Assembly (NCBI GenBank): GCA_051016205.1
Contig: CP136534.1
Coordinates: 4,030,001 to 4,094,000, forward strand
Source: Acuticoccus sp051016205
GTDB lineage: Bacteria; Pseudomonadota; Alphaproteobacteria; Rhizobiales; Amorphaceae
DNA: 64,000 nucleotides
Direction of reading: 5' to 3'
Part shown: piece by piece, positions 45,689 to 54,414 of the stretch
Layout of the letters: each line of letters starts with the position of its first letter
How positions within the stretch are numbered: position 1 is the stretch's first letter
Translations under genes and position numbers: made by a program
The notes under the pieces: model-generated
The model's input: only the letters and a program-made list of their open reading frames with translations
What the model was told of the DNA's origin: nothing
Databases searched by the model: none

Positions 45689-47035
45689 TTAGTCGGGGAT
45701 GGCGGGAAGGTCCGTCGGGTAGGCTGTCACACCGTCGGGAAGGCCTGCGGTGAGGCCTGGAATGTCCACCTTGGCGGGGTCCCAACCCTTTGCCGCCAGT
45801 TCGTCTGGCATCCAGTAGCCGACGGTGTTGGACAACAGCTCGGTCTTTTCCACCAGCGAGTTTTGTAGCCGCTGCATGAAGGCGTCGATATCGTCCGCCT
45901 TCGTAACGCTGTAATCGCCGGGGATCTGCGGCGGATCGTACGGCTTGATGGGCTGCACGTTGGGGAAAGCGTTCTGGGCGATCTGCGTGCGATCGTAAAT
46001 GGACCACCAGGCATTGGTGGAGTAAAAATCGTAGACATCCTTGTCGAGCGTTGCGGCGGTAAAGTCGTCCACTGAACATCCGGACCCTGCTGTCTCGCCA
46101 GGGCAAGGGGCGTTCGCGTAAGGGGCAATCAAGATGTTGTCGTTACCGACGGCGCCCCCGCTCAACACCTTGACGGCGTGGGCAAGTTGGTTCGTACGCA
46201 TGGTAAGGCCGGCGCCGTAATTGGTGCCGATGGCCATGTGCACGAGGACGCGCGCGTTCTTCCAATCAAGGTTTGCGTTTGTCTCAAACAGGCCGCGCAC
46301 CCCCACGGTGCTGTTGAGGTCCACCAGCATGAAGGTGGCGATCATGATGTTGCCGAAGGGGATTTTGTAGTCGGCGATACCGGCACTGTAAAAGTCGTTG
46401 CCGACGTCCGCCTGGGTGAAGCTCACCTTACCGTCACGCACCTTGACCAGGTAATCGCCTGCCATCCACAGGCCATAGTCGGTCATGGCGTTGATTTGGT
46501 CGGTGAAGCCGTTCCAGCCGGGCGCATCGAGCTTGGACTGCCAGTCAGGGTCCGCCTGAAGCGCCTTGCGTGTGGCCTTGATGCGCTCCAGGAGGTCGCC
46601 CAGCAGCGTCTTGTAATCGTCGTTCCCGTCCTGGGCGAGCGCTGCCAGATAGGCAACGGCCGGCCCCACATGGCTGAGCGCCGTCATCTGCACGAAGCCG
46701 CTGTCAGGATCGTTGCGGGTCAGAACATGGTCCACAAGGGTGTTGGGCGTATCGCCCGTCCCCGCATAGATGAAGACGCCGTAGCCGTTGACGACCACCA
46801 AGGGCCCGCCATCGCGAATGTCGCCCATACCGCCGGATTTTGCCACCTGATCGGCAAGCGCGCCGCCGATGGTGTTGGTCTCCGCACCGTGCGGGAAGAT
46901 GTTGTAAAGACAGGAAAAGGTGTTGGCGACGTTTGCCGTTTCGGCACATGGGTTATCTGCCGCCCTGGCGGGCGCGCCTGGCACCAGGAAAGGCAAAAGG
47001 GCAATCAGCGCCGCTGCCGACACGAACCGGACCAT
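45689..47035 (-). CDS. Exported protein of unknown family, 448 aa
   Basis: I do not recognise this protein. It has a clear signal peptide (residues 1-25, ending ARA) and a strong AGGAGG ribosome site. The mature part is soluble, with two Cys near its N-terminus (NPCAE and FSCLY) and two near residue 320 (APCPG and SGCSV), so two disulfides are likely. Features include a Gly-rich stretch GYGVFIYAGTGDTPN and many Asn and Asp residues. It is convergent with bchP and divergent from the small peptide gene at 47419. No catalytic motif stands out. Confidence 0.75.
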   Translation of the reverse strand: MVRFVSAAALIALLPFLVPGAPARAADNPCAETANVANTFSCLYNIFPHGAETNTIGGALADQVAKSGGMGDIRDGGPLVVVNGYGVFIYAGTGDTPNTLVDHVLTRNDPDSGFVQMTALSHVGPAVAYLAALAQDGNDDYKTLLGDLLERIKATRKALQADPDWQSKLDAPGWNGFTDQINAMTDYGLWMAGDYLVKVRDGKVSFTQADVGNDFYSAGIADYKIPFGNIMIATFMLVDLNSTVGVRGLFETNANLDWKNARVLVHMAIGTNYGAGLTMRTNQLAHAVKVLSGGAVGNDNILIAPYANAPCPGETAGSGCSVDDFTAATLDKDVYDFYSTNAWWSIYDRTQIAQNAFPNVQPIKPYDPPQIPGDYSVTKADDIDAFMQRLQNSLVEKTELLSNTVGYWMPDELAAKGWDPAKVDIPGLTAGLPDGVTAYPTDLPAIPD

Positions 47036-47418
47036 GCGGCATCCTCCTGTGGTTCTTGATTGACATTAGACAGAATTAAACCGCCGTCAAAGAACGGCCC
47101 CTCAACGGCCGCTCCCCCTTGCCAGAGCGCGCTGGCATCGCGGCGGGGTGACGATGGCGCATGAGCGTCTGCCTGCCCCATGCTGAAGGGCCGCACAAAG
47201 CCGGTGCGGGTGCGCTCACCACGAGCGCCCCATCAAGGGGCGAGAACGGGCCGAAAAAGGGCCTGAAACCGGCCGAAATGCGTTGAATTAACCAAGCTGT
47301 GATGGACGTCACGGCCACCCCTTGCCAGCTGTGACCGGGGTCACGTGTGGCTCACCGGTCCGTGTCCATTTCCCTCGTGTCAGAAGACGAAACACAAGAC
47401 CTAGAGGGAAACGAAACA
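47036..47418. other. Divergent intergenic region, about 380 bp
   Basis: No gene is supported here. The region separates two diverging exported-protein genes and carries two CRP-like palindromes in its right half (separate entry). The left half is GC-rich, and I see no clear sigma-70 promoter in it. Confidence 0.6.
47298..47345. promoter_or_regulatory. Tandem CRP/FNR-like operators
   Basis: Two palindromes of the form TGTGA-N6-TCACG lie at 47298-47313 and 47330-47345. Their centres are 32 bp apart, about three helical turns, and each is preceded by AGC. This matches the CRP consensus TGTGA-N6-TCACA in nine of ten positions each. The second site is centred 81 bp upstream of the ATG at 47419. 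Activation by a cAMP-type regulator is inference. Confidence 0.6.
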
Positions 47419-47571
47419 ATGCCTGCGAACCTGATTGTCCTTGCGACCGCCGTCATCATCGCCTTCGCCGCGATCCCGCAGAAGGCCCCGGCTCAAGACG
47501 GCCTGAAGCCGCCGACGCTCAAGCTTTTCTTCCAGACCGCGCACATCAAGCGCAACAACTACTGGAAATGA
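47419..47571 (+). CDS. Small exported peptide, 50 aa
   Basis: A 50-residue open frame begins with ATG after GAGGG. Residues 1-25 form a signal peptide or membrane anchor (NLIVLATAVIIAFAAIP, then APAQ). The predicted mature part is 25 residues, basic and aromatic, ending HIKRNNYWK, with no Cys. The frame also continues upstream to 47347, but without signal-peptide logic. Tandem CRP-like sites upstream support an expressed gene. No family is recognised; a signalling peptide, a cationic peptide or a small membrane-associated subunit are all possible. Confidence 0.55.
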   Translation: MPANLIVLATAVIIAFAAIPQKAPAQDGLKPPTLKLFFQTAHIKRNNYWK

Positions 47572-47617
47572 GATCGGCTGTGACTGACCAACGCATTTAG
47601 CGCCGGCCCTTGCGGCG

Positions 47618-47640
47618 ACCCCATGATCGTGGGGTTCTCC
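47618..47640 (+). terminator. Possible terminator after the small peptide gene
   Basis: A 6-bp stem (47618-47623 with 47630-47635) and a 6-base loop, followed by TTCTCC on the plus strand. The T run is short, so termination strength is doubtful. Confidence 0.35.
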
Positions 47641-47685
47641 CAAGGGCTGGCGCCCTACCCCATCGCCGCCGGAAAAGGCGTGCGC

Positions 47686-48969
47686 CTATTCGGCGGCCAT
47701 CAAGCCAAGGTCGGCCTTTTGCCCGGTTCGCGGGTCCTTGTAGACCACGCCGTCCTTCATGATCATCGCCAGATTGTCCTGGGATTGGAGGAGCGACACG
47801 TCCTTGGTCGGGTCGCCCCGCACCAGCAAAAGGTCGGCAAGATAGCCTTCCTTGATGAGGCCGAGACGATCGTCCGTTCCCATCAACTGGTAGCCGACTG
47901 TGGTGGCGCAGCGCAGAGCCTCCACGGGCGAATAGCCGAAATAGTTGACGAAATGCTCGATGTCGCGAGCGTTCTGGCCCATGGGCGTGATGGCAAAGCC
48001 GTAGTCACCACCCACCACCACGCGAATGCCACGCTTGCGCACCTCATGATAGGTGGCACAGGTCGCCTCGAACTTACGGTAAAGGTGGAGCGCTTCGCAC
48101 ACCTCGGGCGTGATCCCGGCAATCTCCCCTTCCTTCGTGCAGTTGTGAACAAGGCCGAAGGCGGGTCCCACGAAGGACGTGTCCTTCACGCTCTCCAGCA
48201 TGTCGAGGGCTTCCGCGTCGGCAAAGTCGCAGTGGTAGATGCAGTCGAGCCCGTGGCGCACCGCCATCTTCACGCTTTCCGATGAGCGGGCATGGCAGGC
48301 GGTCTTCTTGTGGAAGGTCCGCGCCACGCGCACGAAGGCGGCAAGCTCCTCGTCCTCCAAAGGGGTGATCTCGGCGCGGGCGTGGGAGACGAACTCATCG
48401 CCCGAAATGTTGATCTTCATGACGTCCACGCCGTCGCGCACGCACTCGCGCGCGACGCGGCGCATTTCGTCCGCCCCGTCCGCCACAAGGCCGAAGCTTT
48501 CCTGATGGATGTGGCGCTTGCGCTCGTCCCCAAGGCCTGCGGTGTTGGTGATCTCAGGGCTTGCGGCCATCATGCGCGGGCCTGCGATCATCCCGGCCTC
48601 GATGGCATTGCGTGCCGTCACCCCCAAGAGCGGCTTGGCAGAGGCCGCCTCGAAGACCGAGGTGAAGCCGTGGTCCAGCAAGAGGCGCAGGTTCTTTGCC
48701 GTCAGCAGCATATGTTCTTCGGGCGGAATGCGGCCAAGCTCGGGCGGCTCATTGATGCCTGTGAAGCTTGGGTGGCAGTGGCCCTCCACAAGGCCAGGCA
48801 TGAGCGTCATGCCCGTGCCGTCGATCACATCCTCAGTGCGCGAATGGGGGTCGAGTGTCCCCTCCACCACCGTCTTGATGGCGTTCCCCTCAACGACGAC
48901 GGCCCCCGTCACGGACCGATCGCGGCTGCCGTCCCAAATCGCAACGTTTTCAATGGTGATCGCGGCCAT
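47686..48969 (-). CDS. Amidohydrolase family protein (imidazolonepropionase/prolidase-like)
   Basis: A 427-residue metal-dependent hydrolase with the composite beta-sandwich plus TIM-barrel form. Metal ligands are in VEGHCHP near residue 65, the Lys in DVMKINISG near 185, ACHARSSESVKMAV near 225 and IYHCDF near 245, with the late Asp in GGDYGFAI near 325. The C-terminal strand set ends at GYLADLLLVRGDPTKDVSLL. The closest named relatives are Xaa-Pro dipeptidase-like and imidazolonepropionase-like proteins, so a cyclic amide or dipeptide substrate is likely. No operon partner is adjacent. Confidence 0.85.
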   Translation of the reverse strand: MAAITIENVAIWDGSRDRSVTGAVVVEGNAIKTVVEGTLDPHSRTEDVIDGTGMTLMPGLVEGHCHPSFTGINEPPELGRIPPEEHMLLTAKNLRLLLDHGFTSVFEAASAKPLLGVTARNAIEAGMIAGPRMMAASPEITNTAGLGDERKRHIHQESFGLVADGADEMRRVARECVRDGVDVMKINISGDEFVSHARAEITPLEDEELAAFVRVARTFHKKTACHARSSESVKMAVRHGLDCIYHCDFADAEALDMLESVKDTSFVGPAFGLVHNCTKEGEIAGITPEVCEALHLYRKFEATCATYHEVRKRGIRVVVGGDYGFAITPMGQNARDIEHFVNYFGYSPVEALRCATTVGYQLMGTDDRLGLIKEGYLADLLLVRGDPTKDVSLLQSQDNLAMIMKDGVVYKDPRTGQKADLGLMAAE

Positions 48970-49094
48970 GGTCCCCTCCCTCTAAGCGTGTCAGGCGATG
49001 CTGTGCGCCTTTGGTGCATCATCACACCACCGCGTGGAATGCGCCAGTCGGACCAGTGCGCACCATGCCACGATCGGGTCAGGCCTGGCGCCAC

Positions 49095-49134
49095 AAACGC
49101 AGCGCGGGCGGATCGGCTGACCGACCCGCCCGCG
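49095..49134 (-). terminator. Hairpin terminator candidate of the fkbM-type gene
   Basis: A 14-bp stem (49103-49116 with 49121-49134) with a 4-base loop. The single A-C mismatch on the plus strand becomes a G-U pair in minus-strand RNA, pointing to minus-strand use. It lies 55 bases after the methyltransferase stop. The T run is short and broken. Confidence 0.5.
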
Positions 49135-49188
49135 TTGGGAGTGCCTGAGACAGTGGCGATTGGGTTCGTCCCATCGCCGTTGGAGAAT

Positions 49189-49947
49189 TCAGTCGTCCGC
49201 GTGCTCGGCGAGGCGGCGGGCGATGGCCTCGGAGCGATCGCTCGGCAGAAGCGGGTGAAGGTCCGACTCACGACCGGAAACGTGGGCGGCCAGAGGCGGC
49301 GGCGTTTTGGTGTCGTTGGGCCACCAGCGCTTCAGGAAAAGGGCGTCTGTCCAGCCGCGCGGGTTGAAAGAGGCCATTTTCAGGTAATAGCCGGCCGGCT
49401 TCAGGACATCGGCATAAAGGCTGTCGAAGCTGGCACCGCCTTCATAAAGGGGCTCTGACGCCACCTCCGCCACAATGCCCCAGACAGTGCCTGACGCCAG
49501 AAGCGCCTTTGCCCCCTCAAGGACACGGGCCTCCGCGCCGCCCGCATCGATCACCAGGAAGTCCACGGACGCCGGCACCGTCCCGGCGGCAACAAGGCCG
49601 TCGATGGTGTCCGTCGTCAACTCAATCGTCTCTCGCGGCTTGATGTTGGGGTAGGACGCCTGATGCCTGCCAAACGGCAACAAGGAGGACGCAGCCTCCT
49701 TCGTTGCCACGTGGAAGGTCACGGTCTGACCTGCGCTATCGTCCACACAGGCGTTGATGGCGGTCTGGTTGGTCAGCGACGCGCAGGTCGCTTCAAGGTC
49801 TGCGAAGGCGCTCGGAAGCGCCTCCACATGGTAGCCGGCGATGCCTTGATCACTGTAGTCGAGGGCGGCTTCACCGGTGTGCGCACCCACATGAAGGATC
49901 GCCGCAGGGGTGATCTCGGCTTCGCGAATCAGACGGGCAGCTCTCAT
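49189..49947 (-). CDS. FkbM-family methyltransferase
   Basis: A 252-residue SAM-dependent methyltransferase. The SAM-binding strand-loop AILHVGAHTGEAALDY opens the domain. It is followed by YHVEALPSAFADLEATC, a DTIDGLV strand and FLVIDAGGAEARVLEGAKALL, which is the FkbM pattern with the usual Asp/Gly acceptor loop. Members O-methylate sugars or secondary metabolites. It begins 29 bp before the hppA stop's far side on the same strand, so the two may be co-transcribed without functional connection. Confidence 0.85.
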   Translation of the reverse strand: MRAARLIREAEITPAAILHVGAHTGEAALDYSDQGIAGYHVEALPSAFADLEATCASLTNQTAINACVDDSAGQTVTFHVATKEAASSLLPFGRHQASYPNIKPRETIELTTDTIDGLVAAGTVPASVDFLVIDAGGAEARVLEGAKALLASGTVWGIVAEVASEPLYEGGASFDSLYADVLKPAGYYLKMASFNPRGWTDALFLKRWWPNDTKTPPPLAAHVSGRESDLHPLLPSDRSEAIARRLAEHADD

Positions 49948-49975
49948 CCCACGTTCCTTCCTTGCGCCTTGCAGG

Positions 49976-52126
49976 TCACCCGTGGGCGAGCACGGCCAAC
50001 AGCAACAGCGCCACGATGTTGGTGATTTTGATCATCGGGTTCACGGCGGGGCCGGCGGTGTCCTTGTAGGGATCGCCGACGGTGTCGCCTGTGACGGAGG
50101 CCTTGTGGGCCTCAGAGCCTTTAAGGTGCTTGACCCCATCACGGTCCACAAAGCCGTCCTCGAAGGACTTTTTCGCGTTGTCCCAGGCACCGCCGCCTGC
50201 CGTCATGGAGATGGCGACGAAAAGGCCCGTGACGATCACGCCTAAGAGCATGGCGCCGGTCGCAGCAAACGCCTCGCCCTTGCCGGCGATGAAGTAGATG
50301 GAGAAGTAGACAAAAATGGGCGACAGGACCGGCAGGAGCGAGGGCACGATCATCTCGCGGATCGCAGCCTTCGTCAGCATGTCTACGGCGCGGCCATAGT
50401 CGGGCCGGTCGGTCCCTTCCATGATGCCTGGCTTTTCGCGGAACTGACGGCGCACCTCTTCCACCACCGAGCCAGCGGCACGGCCCACAGCGGTCATTGC
50501 AATGCCGCCGAACAGGAAGGGTAAGAGGCCGCCGAAGAACAGACCCACCACCACGTAGGGGTTGGCGAGGGAGAAGTTCAGCGTCTCAGCCGTCAGCCCT
50601 GCGAAGTAAGGGTACTGCTCGGAGTTTTCGATGAAAAAGCGCAGGTCTTCCGTGTACGCGGCAAACAGCACCAGCGCACCAAGGCCGGCCGAACCGATGG
50701 CGTAGCCCTTGGTGACGGCCTTCGTGGTGTTGCCGACGGCGTCCAGCGCATCCGTGGTGGAGCGCACCTCGGCAGGAAGGTCGGCCATTTCGGCAATGCC
50801 GCCGGCGTTGTCGGTGACGGGACCGAAGGCATCCAGCGCGACCACCATGCCGGCAAGGGCGAGCATTGTGGTCACCGCAATGGCAATCCCGAAGAGGCCT
50901 GCCAGCGAGTAGGTCACGAGAATGCCTGCAATGATGACGAGGGCAGGCAGTGCCGTCGCCTCCAGGGACACGGCAAGACCCTGGATGACGTTGGTGCCGT
51001 GGCCTGTGACGGAGGCCTGGCTGATGGAGCGCACAGGGCGGTAGCCGACGCCTGTATAATACTCAGTGATCCAGATGATGAGACCGGTGATCACAAGGCC
51101 CGCCACACCGCAAAGGTAAAGGTCGAGCGGGGTGAAGGCGGTGCCGCCCGAGGTGGTGATGACCTCGGTCAGGGAGCCGAACACCAGCCATGTGACCGGC
51201 AACAGGATGATGAGCGACAGGACCGCCGTCACCACGAATCCCTTATAGAGCGCGCCCATGATGTTCTGGCTGGCGCCGAGCTTGACGAAGAAGGTGCCGG
51301 CAATGGAGGTCAGAACGCACGCCCCGCCGATGGCGAGCGGATAGAGCATCGCCGCCCCAAGAACTTCGCTGGCGCCGAAATAGATGGCGCCCAGGACCAT
51401 GGTGGCGACGACCGTCACCGCGTAGGTCTCGAACAAGTCAGCGGCCATGCCGGCGCAGTCGCCAACGTTGTCGCCCACATTGTCGGCGATGGTGGCGGGG
51501 TTGCGCGGATCGTCCTCAGGAATGCCGGCTTCCACCTTGCCCACAAGGTCGCCGCCAACGTCAGCGCCCTTGGTGAAGATACCGCCGCCAAGACGGGCGA
51601 AGATGGAGATCAGCGAGGCGCCGAAGCCGAGCGCCACAAGCGCGTCGATGACCGTGCGCGAGGTTTGCGCATTGCCCAAAATGGCAACCAGAACATAGTA
51701 GTAGACCGCAACACCCAGGAGGGCGAGGCCAGCCACAAGAAGGCCCGTGACGGCGCCAGACTTGAAGGCAATGTCCAGACCGCCTTGAAGGCTGGTGGAA
51801 GCGGCCTGTGCGGTGCGCACATTGGCGCGGACCGAGACCAGCATCCCGATGAAGCCTGCAATCCCCGAAAGCACGGCGCCAATGGCAAAGCCGACGGCCA
51901 CAAGTGCGCCGAGCAGGTACCAGACGATGGCGAAGATCACCACGCCGACGATGGAGATCGTCAGGTACTGGCGGCTCAGATAGGCTTGGGCACCCTCTTG
52001 GATGGCGCCCGCGATTTCCTGCATCTTGTCCGAGCCCGCGGGCGCGGCGAGCAAGCTGCGTGTCGCCCATACGCCATAAATCAGGGACACAAGTCCGCAG
52101 GCGATGACGAGAAGCGTTGCTTGCAT
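49976..52126 (-). CDS. hppA: Proton-translocating membrane pyrophosphatase
   Basis: A 716-residue integral membrane enzyme with about sixteen helices that couples pyrophosphate hydrolysis to proton pumping, or works in reverse. The catalytic loop includes DVGGDLVGKVEAG and NPATIADNVGDNVGDCAGM. The sequence GNTTKAVTKG has Lys at the position that makes the enzyme independent of potassium (Ala there gives potassium dependence), so this is predicted to be the K-independent H+-PPase. Such enzymes are common in purple phototrophs, where they energise the chromatophore membrane. Confidence 0.95.
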   Translation of the reverse strand: MQATLLVIACGLVSLIYGVWATRSLLAAPAGSDKMQEIAGAIQEGAQAYLSRQYLTISIVGVVIFAIVWYLLGALVAVGFAIGAVLSGIAGFIGMLVSVRANVRTAQAASTSLQGGLDIAFKSGAVTGLLVAGLALLGVAVYYYVLVAILGNAQTSRTVIDALVALGFGASLISIFARLGGGIFTKGADVGGDLVGKVEAGIPEDDPRNPATIADNVGDNVGDCAGMAADLFETYAVTVVATMVLGAIYFGASEVLGAAMLYPLAIGGACVLTSIAGTFFVKLGASQNIMGALYKGFVVTAVLSLIILLPVTWLVFGSLTEVITTSGGTAFTPLDLYLCGVAGLVITGLIIWITEYYTGVGYRPVRSISQASVTGHGTNVIQGLAVSLEATALPALVIIAGILVTYSLAGLFGIAIAVTTMLALAGMVVALDAFGPVTDNAGGIAEMADLPAEVRSTTDALDAVGNTTKAVTKGYAIGSAGLGALVLFAAYTEDLRFFIENSEQYPYFAGLTAETLNFSLANPYVVVGLFFGGLLPFLFGGIAMTAVGRAAGSVVEEVRRQFREKPGIMEGTDRPDYGRAVDMLTKAAIREMIVPSLLPVLSPIFVYFSIYFIAGKGEAFAATGAMLLGVIVTGLFVAISMTAGGGAWDNAKKSFEDGFVDRDGVKHLKGSEAHKASVTGDTVGDPYKDTAGPAVNPMIKITNIVALLLLAVLAHG

Positions 52127-52225
52127 TGAAGACCTCCAGCGCCGGTTGGATCACGGCGCGACAGTGATAGGACGGTGCACAGATTTGTGCGGCGCGGCAT
52201 TCCTGCCCTGGCGCCTAGCCCCTCG

Positions 52226-53434
52226 TCAAGCGAGGGAGTCGCGCTCCCTTCGCGCAATGCCCACCATGGCAAGGCCCAACAGGCCAAGCGGAACGGCAAC
52301 GAGGGGCAGAAGTGTCCAGTTGATGCTTTCCCACCCGACGGTGTTGAACAAGATGCCTGAAGACAAAGACGTCACCGCCACGGACCCGAATACGATGAAT
52401 TCGTTGGCCGCTTGCGTGCGTGCGCGCTCTTCGGGGCGCTGGGCATCGGTGAGCATGGTGGTGGCGCCGATGAACCCGAAGTTCCACCCGAGCCCCAGCA
52501 GGACGAGCGCCCCGTAAAAATGCCATAGGGTAATGCCGAACAGCGCCGTCACCCCTGCAGCGCACAACAACAACAATCCCGTCGCCGCCACAGGCTCGGC
52601 GCCGAAGCGGGCAATGAGGGAGCCAGTGACGAAGCTTGGGGCAAACATGGCAATCACGTGCCATTGGATTCCCATGGCAGCATCTGCGGTCGTGTAGCCG
52701 CAGGCAATCATTGCAAGGGGCGCCGCTGTCATCACAAGGCTCATGACGCCGTAGGAGACGACCGCACAAAGGATCGCGAGCGCGATCTTCGGCTCGGCAA
52801 GGATGACGTGGAGCGGACGTCCTTTTGCCGTTTGCGTGGTGCGCGGCGGCTCTGGCACAGAGCGGTACAAAAACAAAATCCCGCAGGCCAGCAGCGCAAG
52901 CACGGCCTGGGCAAGGTAGGCGCCTGCATAGGCGACAGGTGCGAAAAGGTCCTTCGTCGCAATCACCGTCTGCGGTCCGATGATGCCCGCCATGATCCCA
53001 CCGGCAAGCACGAAGGAAATCGCCTTCGGCCGAAACGCTTTGGACGCCCCTTCAGCCGCTGCAAAGCGATACTGCTGGACAAACGCGAAGGAGAGCCCGC
53101 CCACGAACGTGCCCACGCAATAAAGCGGGAACGAGGTGTTCATGATTCCCGCAAATCCAAGGACACCGCCTGTGCCGGCAATGAGGGTGCCGAGCATGAA
53201 ACCGCGGCGACGACCAAACTTTGCCAGGAGGAAAGCGGCGGGAATGGTGCCGACGGCCGTTCCCACCACCATCGCGGTGACGGGAAGCGTTGCAAGGGGC
53301 GTGTCGGCCGACAGGAGGTAGACACCCACAAGCCCGCCAAGGGCAATGGTCATGGACGTCAGAGCCCCGCCCACCGCCTGCGCTGCGGCGAGGACGAGCG
53401 CATTGCGCTTTGCAAGACCGTGGGAGGACTCCAT
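52226..53434 (-). CDS. MFS transporter
   Basis: A 402-residue major facilitator with twelve membrane helices. The A-motif-like loop FLLAKFGRRRGFMLGTLIAG lies between helices 2 and 3, and the central cytoplasmic loop (about residues 195-212) is basic. The type is similar to proteins annotated as permeases in Hyphomicrobiales with no proven substrate. It is downstream of the repeat-protein gene on the same strand but 133 bp away, so membership of that operon is uncertain; if it belongs there it could export the product. Confidence 0.85.
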   Translation of the reverse strand: MESSHGLAKRNALVLAAAQAVGGALTSMTIALGGLVGVYLLSADTPLATLPVTAMVVGTAVGTIPAAFLLAKFGRRRGFMLGTLIAGTGGVLGFAGIMNTSFPLYCVGTFVGGLSFAFVQQYRFAAAEGASKAFRPKAISFVLAGGIMAGIIGPQTVIATKDLFAPVAYAGAYLAQAVLALLACGILFLYRSVPEPPRTTQTAKGRPLHVILAEPKIALAILCAVVSYGVMSLVMTAAPLAMIACGYTTADAAMGIQWHVIAMFAPSFVTGSLIARFGAEPVAATGLLLLCAAGVTALFGITLWHFYGALVLLGLGWNFGFIGATTMLTDAQRPEERARTQAANEFIVFGSVAVTSLSSGILFNTVGWESINWTLLPLVAVPLGLLGLAMVGIARRERDSLA

Positions 53435-53567
53435 GACGGTTCATAGACCGCCCAAACCGAGCCAACAAGGCCGTCGCACTGTTAACTCACTCTGGCGTTA
53501 AATCCTCGCAAGGGGGAGCAGAGCACGGCAGCCGAAAGCGGCCGCAAAGCGTCGCGACGTCAGATGG

Positions 53568-54389
53568 TTAGCTGTCGTCGTGCCCGTGGTAGCCTTTGCC
53601 GTGGAGGTTCGTCTGCATCAAGGCGCGGGCCTGCATGAGGGCGCGGCTTTGCATCAAGGCGCGCGACTGCATGAGCGCGCGCGACTGCATGAGGGCACGG
53701 CTTTGCATCAAAGCACGCGACTGCATCAGGGCACGGCTTTGCATCAAAGCGCGGGACTGGATGGCACCGCCCATCCCATCGTCGATAATTTCGCGCACGC
53801 GAAGGTCGTCCCTGTCCGTGCCGGAGGCAATCATCAGGGCGCCCTTTTCACCCTCATCCACCACCTCGTAACGGCCGAGGCCTTCCGGCACGTAGTAGAG
53901 CCGCCCGTCGGCACCGCGCAGGGTGAAGCCGCCACCGTCACCTTGCGGCATCGCAGCCTCGTCGGGGGCGGAGACCCCAAGGAGAACACCCACGTCCGTC
54001 TCTTCCATCTCCACGAAGAGGGCGACGTCGGAGACGTTGGCCGTCCAGCGCAGGTAACGGGAGGCGGGGAAGGCTGCCTCCCCAGGATCGTCCGCTACGT
54101 CGGGGGCAACTTTGGCCGGGAGCACCATTTTTACAGGCTCTGGGAGGCGGTGGACGGTGTCCTGATCGTCAAAACGGTAGCCGTAGACCACCACGAGGCC
54201 GCCGTGGAACACCTTGGTGGGTGTGCGCGTGTCGCCATCGGCCTTGGAATAGCTCGTCGCGTCGAACCCTGTCTCGGTGACGAAGCTTTCCGGCACTGAG
54301 CCTTCAAGGAAGAGGGCAGGAACGGTCTTCAGGTACAAGACGACGCGTTTTGACGGGGTGAGGCCGACTGTGGTCATCGCTTCATTCAT
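53568..54389 (-). CDS. Protein with C-terminal SRALMQ hexapeptide array; candidate YcaO-TfuA substrate
   Basis: A 273-residue protein, the last gene of the YcaO-TfuA operon. Residues 1-205 form a globular, beta-rich region of no family I know (KRVVLYLKTVPALF near the start, YYVPEGLGRYEVVDEGEKG near 170). Residues 212-259 are eight tandem hexapeptides, seven SRALMQ and one ARALMQ. A His/Gly-rich tail TNLHGKGYHGHDDS ends the protein. No signal peptide is seen. Codons of the repeats vary at synonymous positions, so the amino acid sequence is what is conserved. It could be a multi-core precursor peptide or a structural repeat protein. The start at 54389 or at 54377 is possible. Confidence 0.85.
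   Translation of the reverse strand: MNEAMTTVGLTPSKRVVLYLKTVPALFLEGSVPESFVTETGFDATSYSKADGDTRTPTKVFHGGLVVVYGYRFDDQDTVHRLPEPVKMVLPAKVAPDVADDPGEAAFPASRYLRWTANVSDVALFVEMEETDVGVLLGVSAPDEAAMPQGDGGGFTLRGADGRLYYVPEGLGRYEVVDEGEKGALMIASGTDRDDLRVREIIDDGMGGAIQSRALMQSRALMQSRALMQSRALMQSRALMQSRALMQSRALMQARALMQTNLHGKGYHGHDDS
53613..53756 (-). repeat. Eight tandem 18-bp units encoding SRALMQ
   Basis: Eight consecutive 18-bp units in frame with the 273-residue protein. Seven encode SRALMQ and the last encodes ARALMQ. The units differ at Ser (TCC, TCG, AGC), Arg, Ala, Leu (CTC, CTG, TTG) and Gln codons but not in amino acids. AGC...CAG and TCG...CAA versions tend to alternate, which suggests growth by duplication of a 36-bp pair. 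Confidence 0.95.
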
Positions 54390-54414
54390 TCCTAGAGCGT
54401 CGTTTCGGTCGAGA

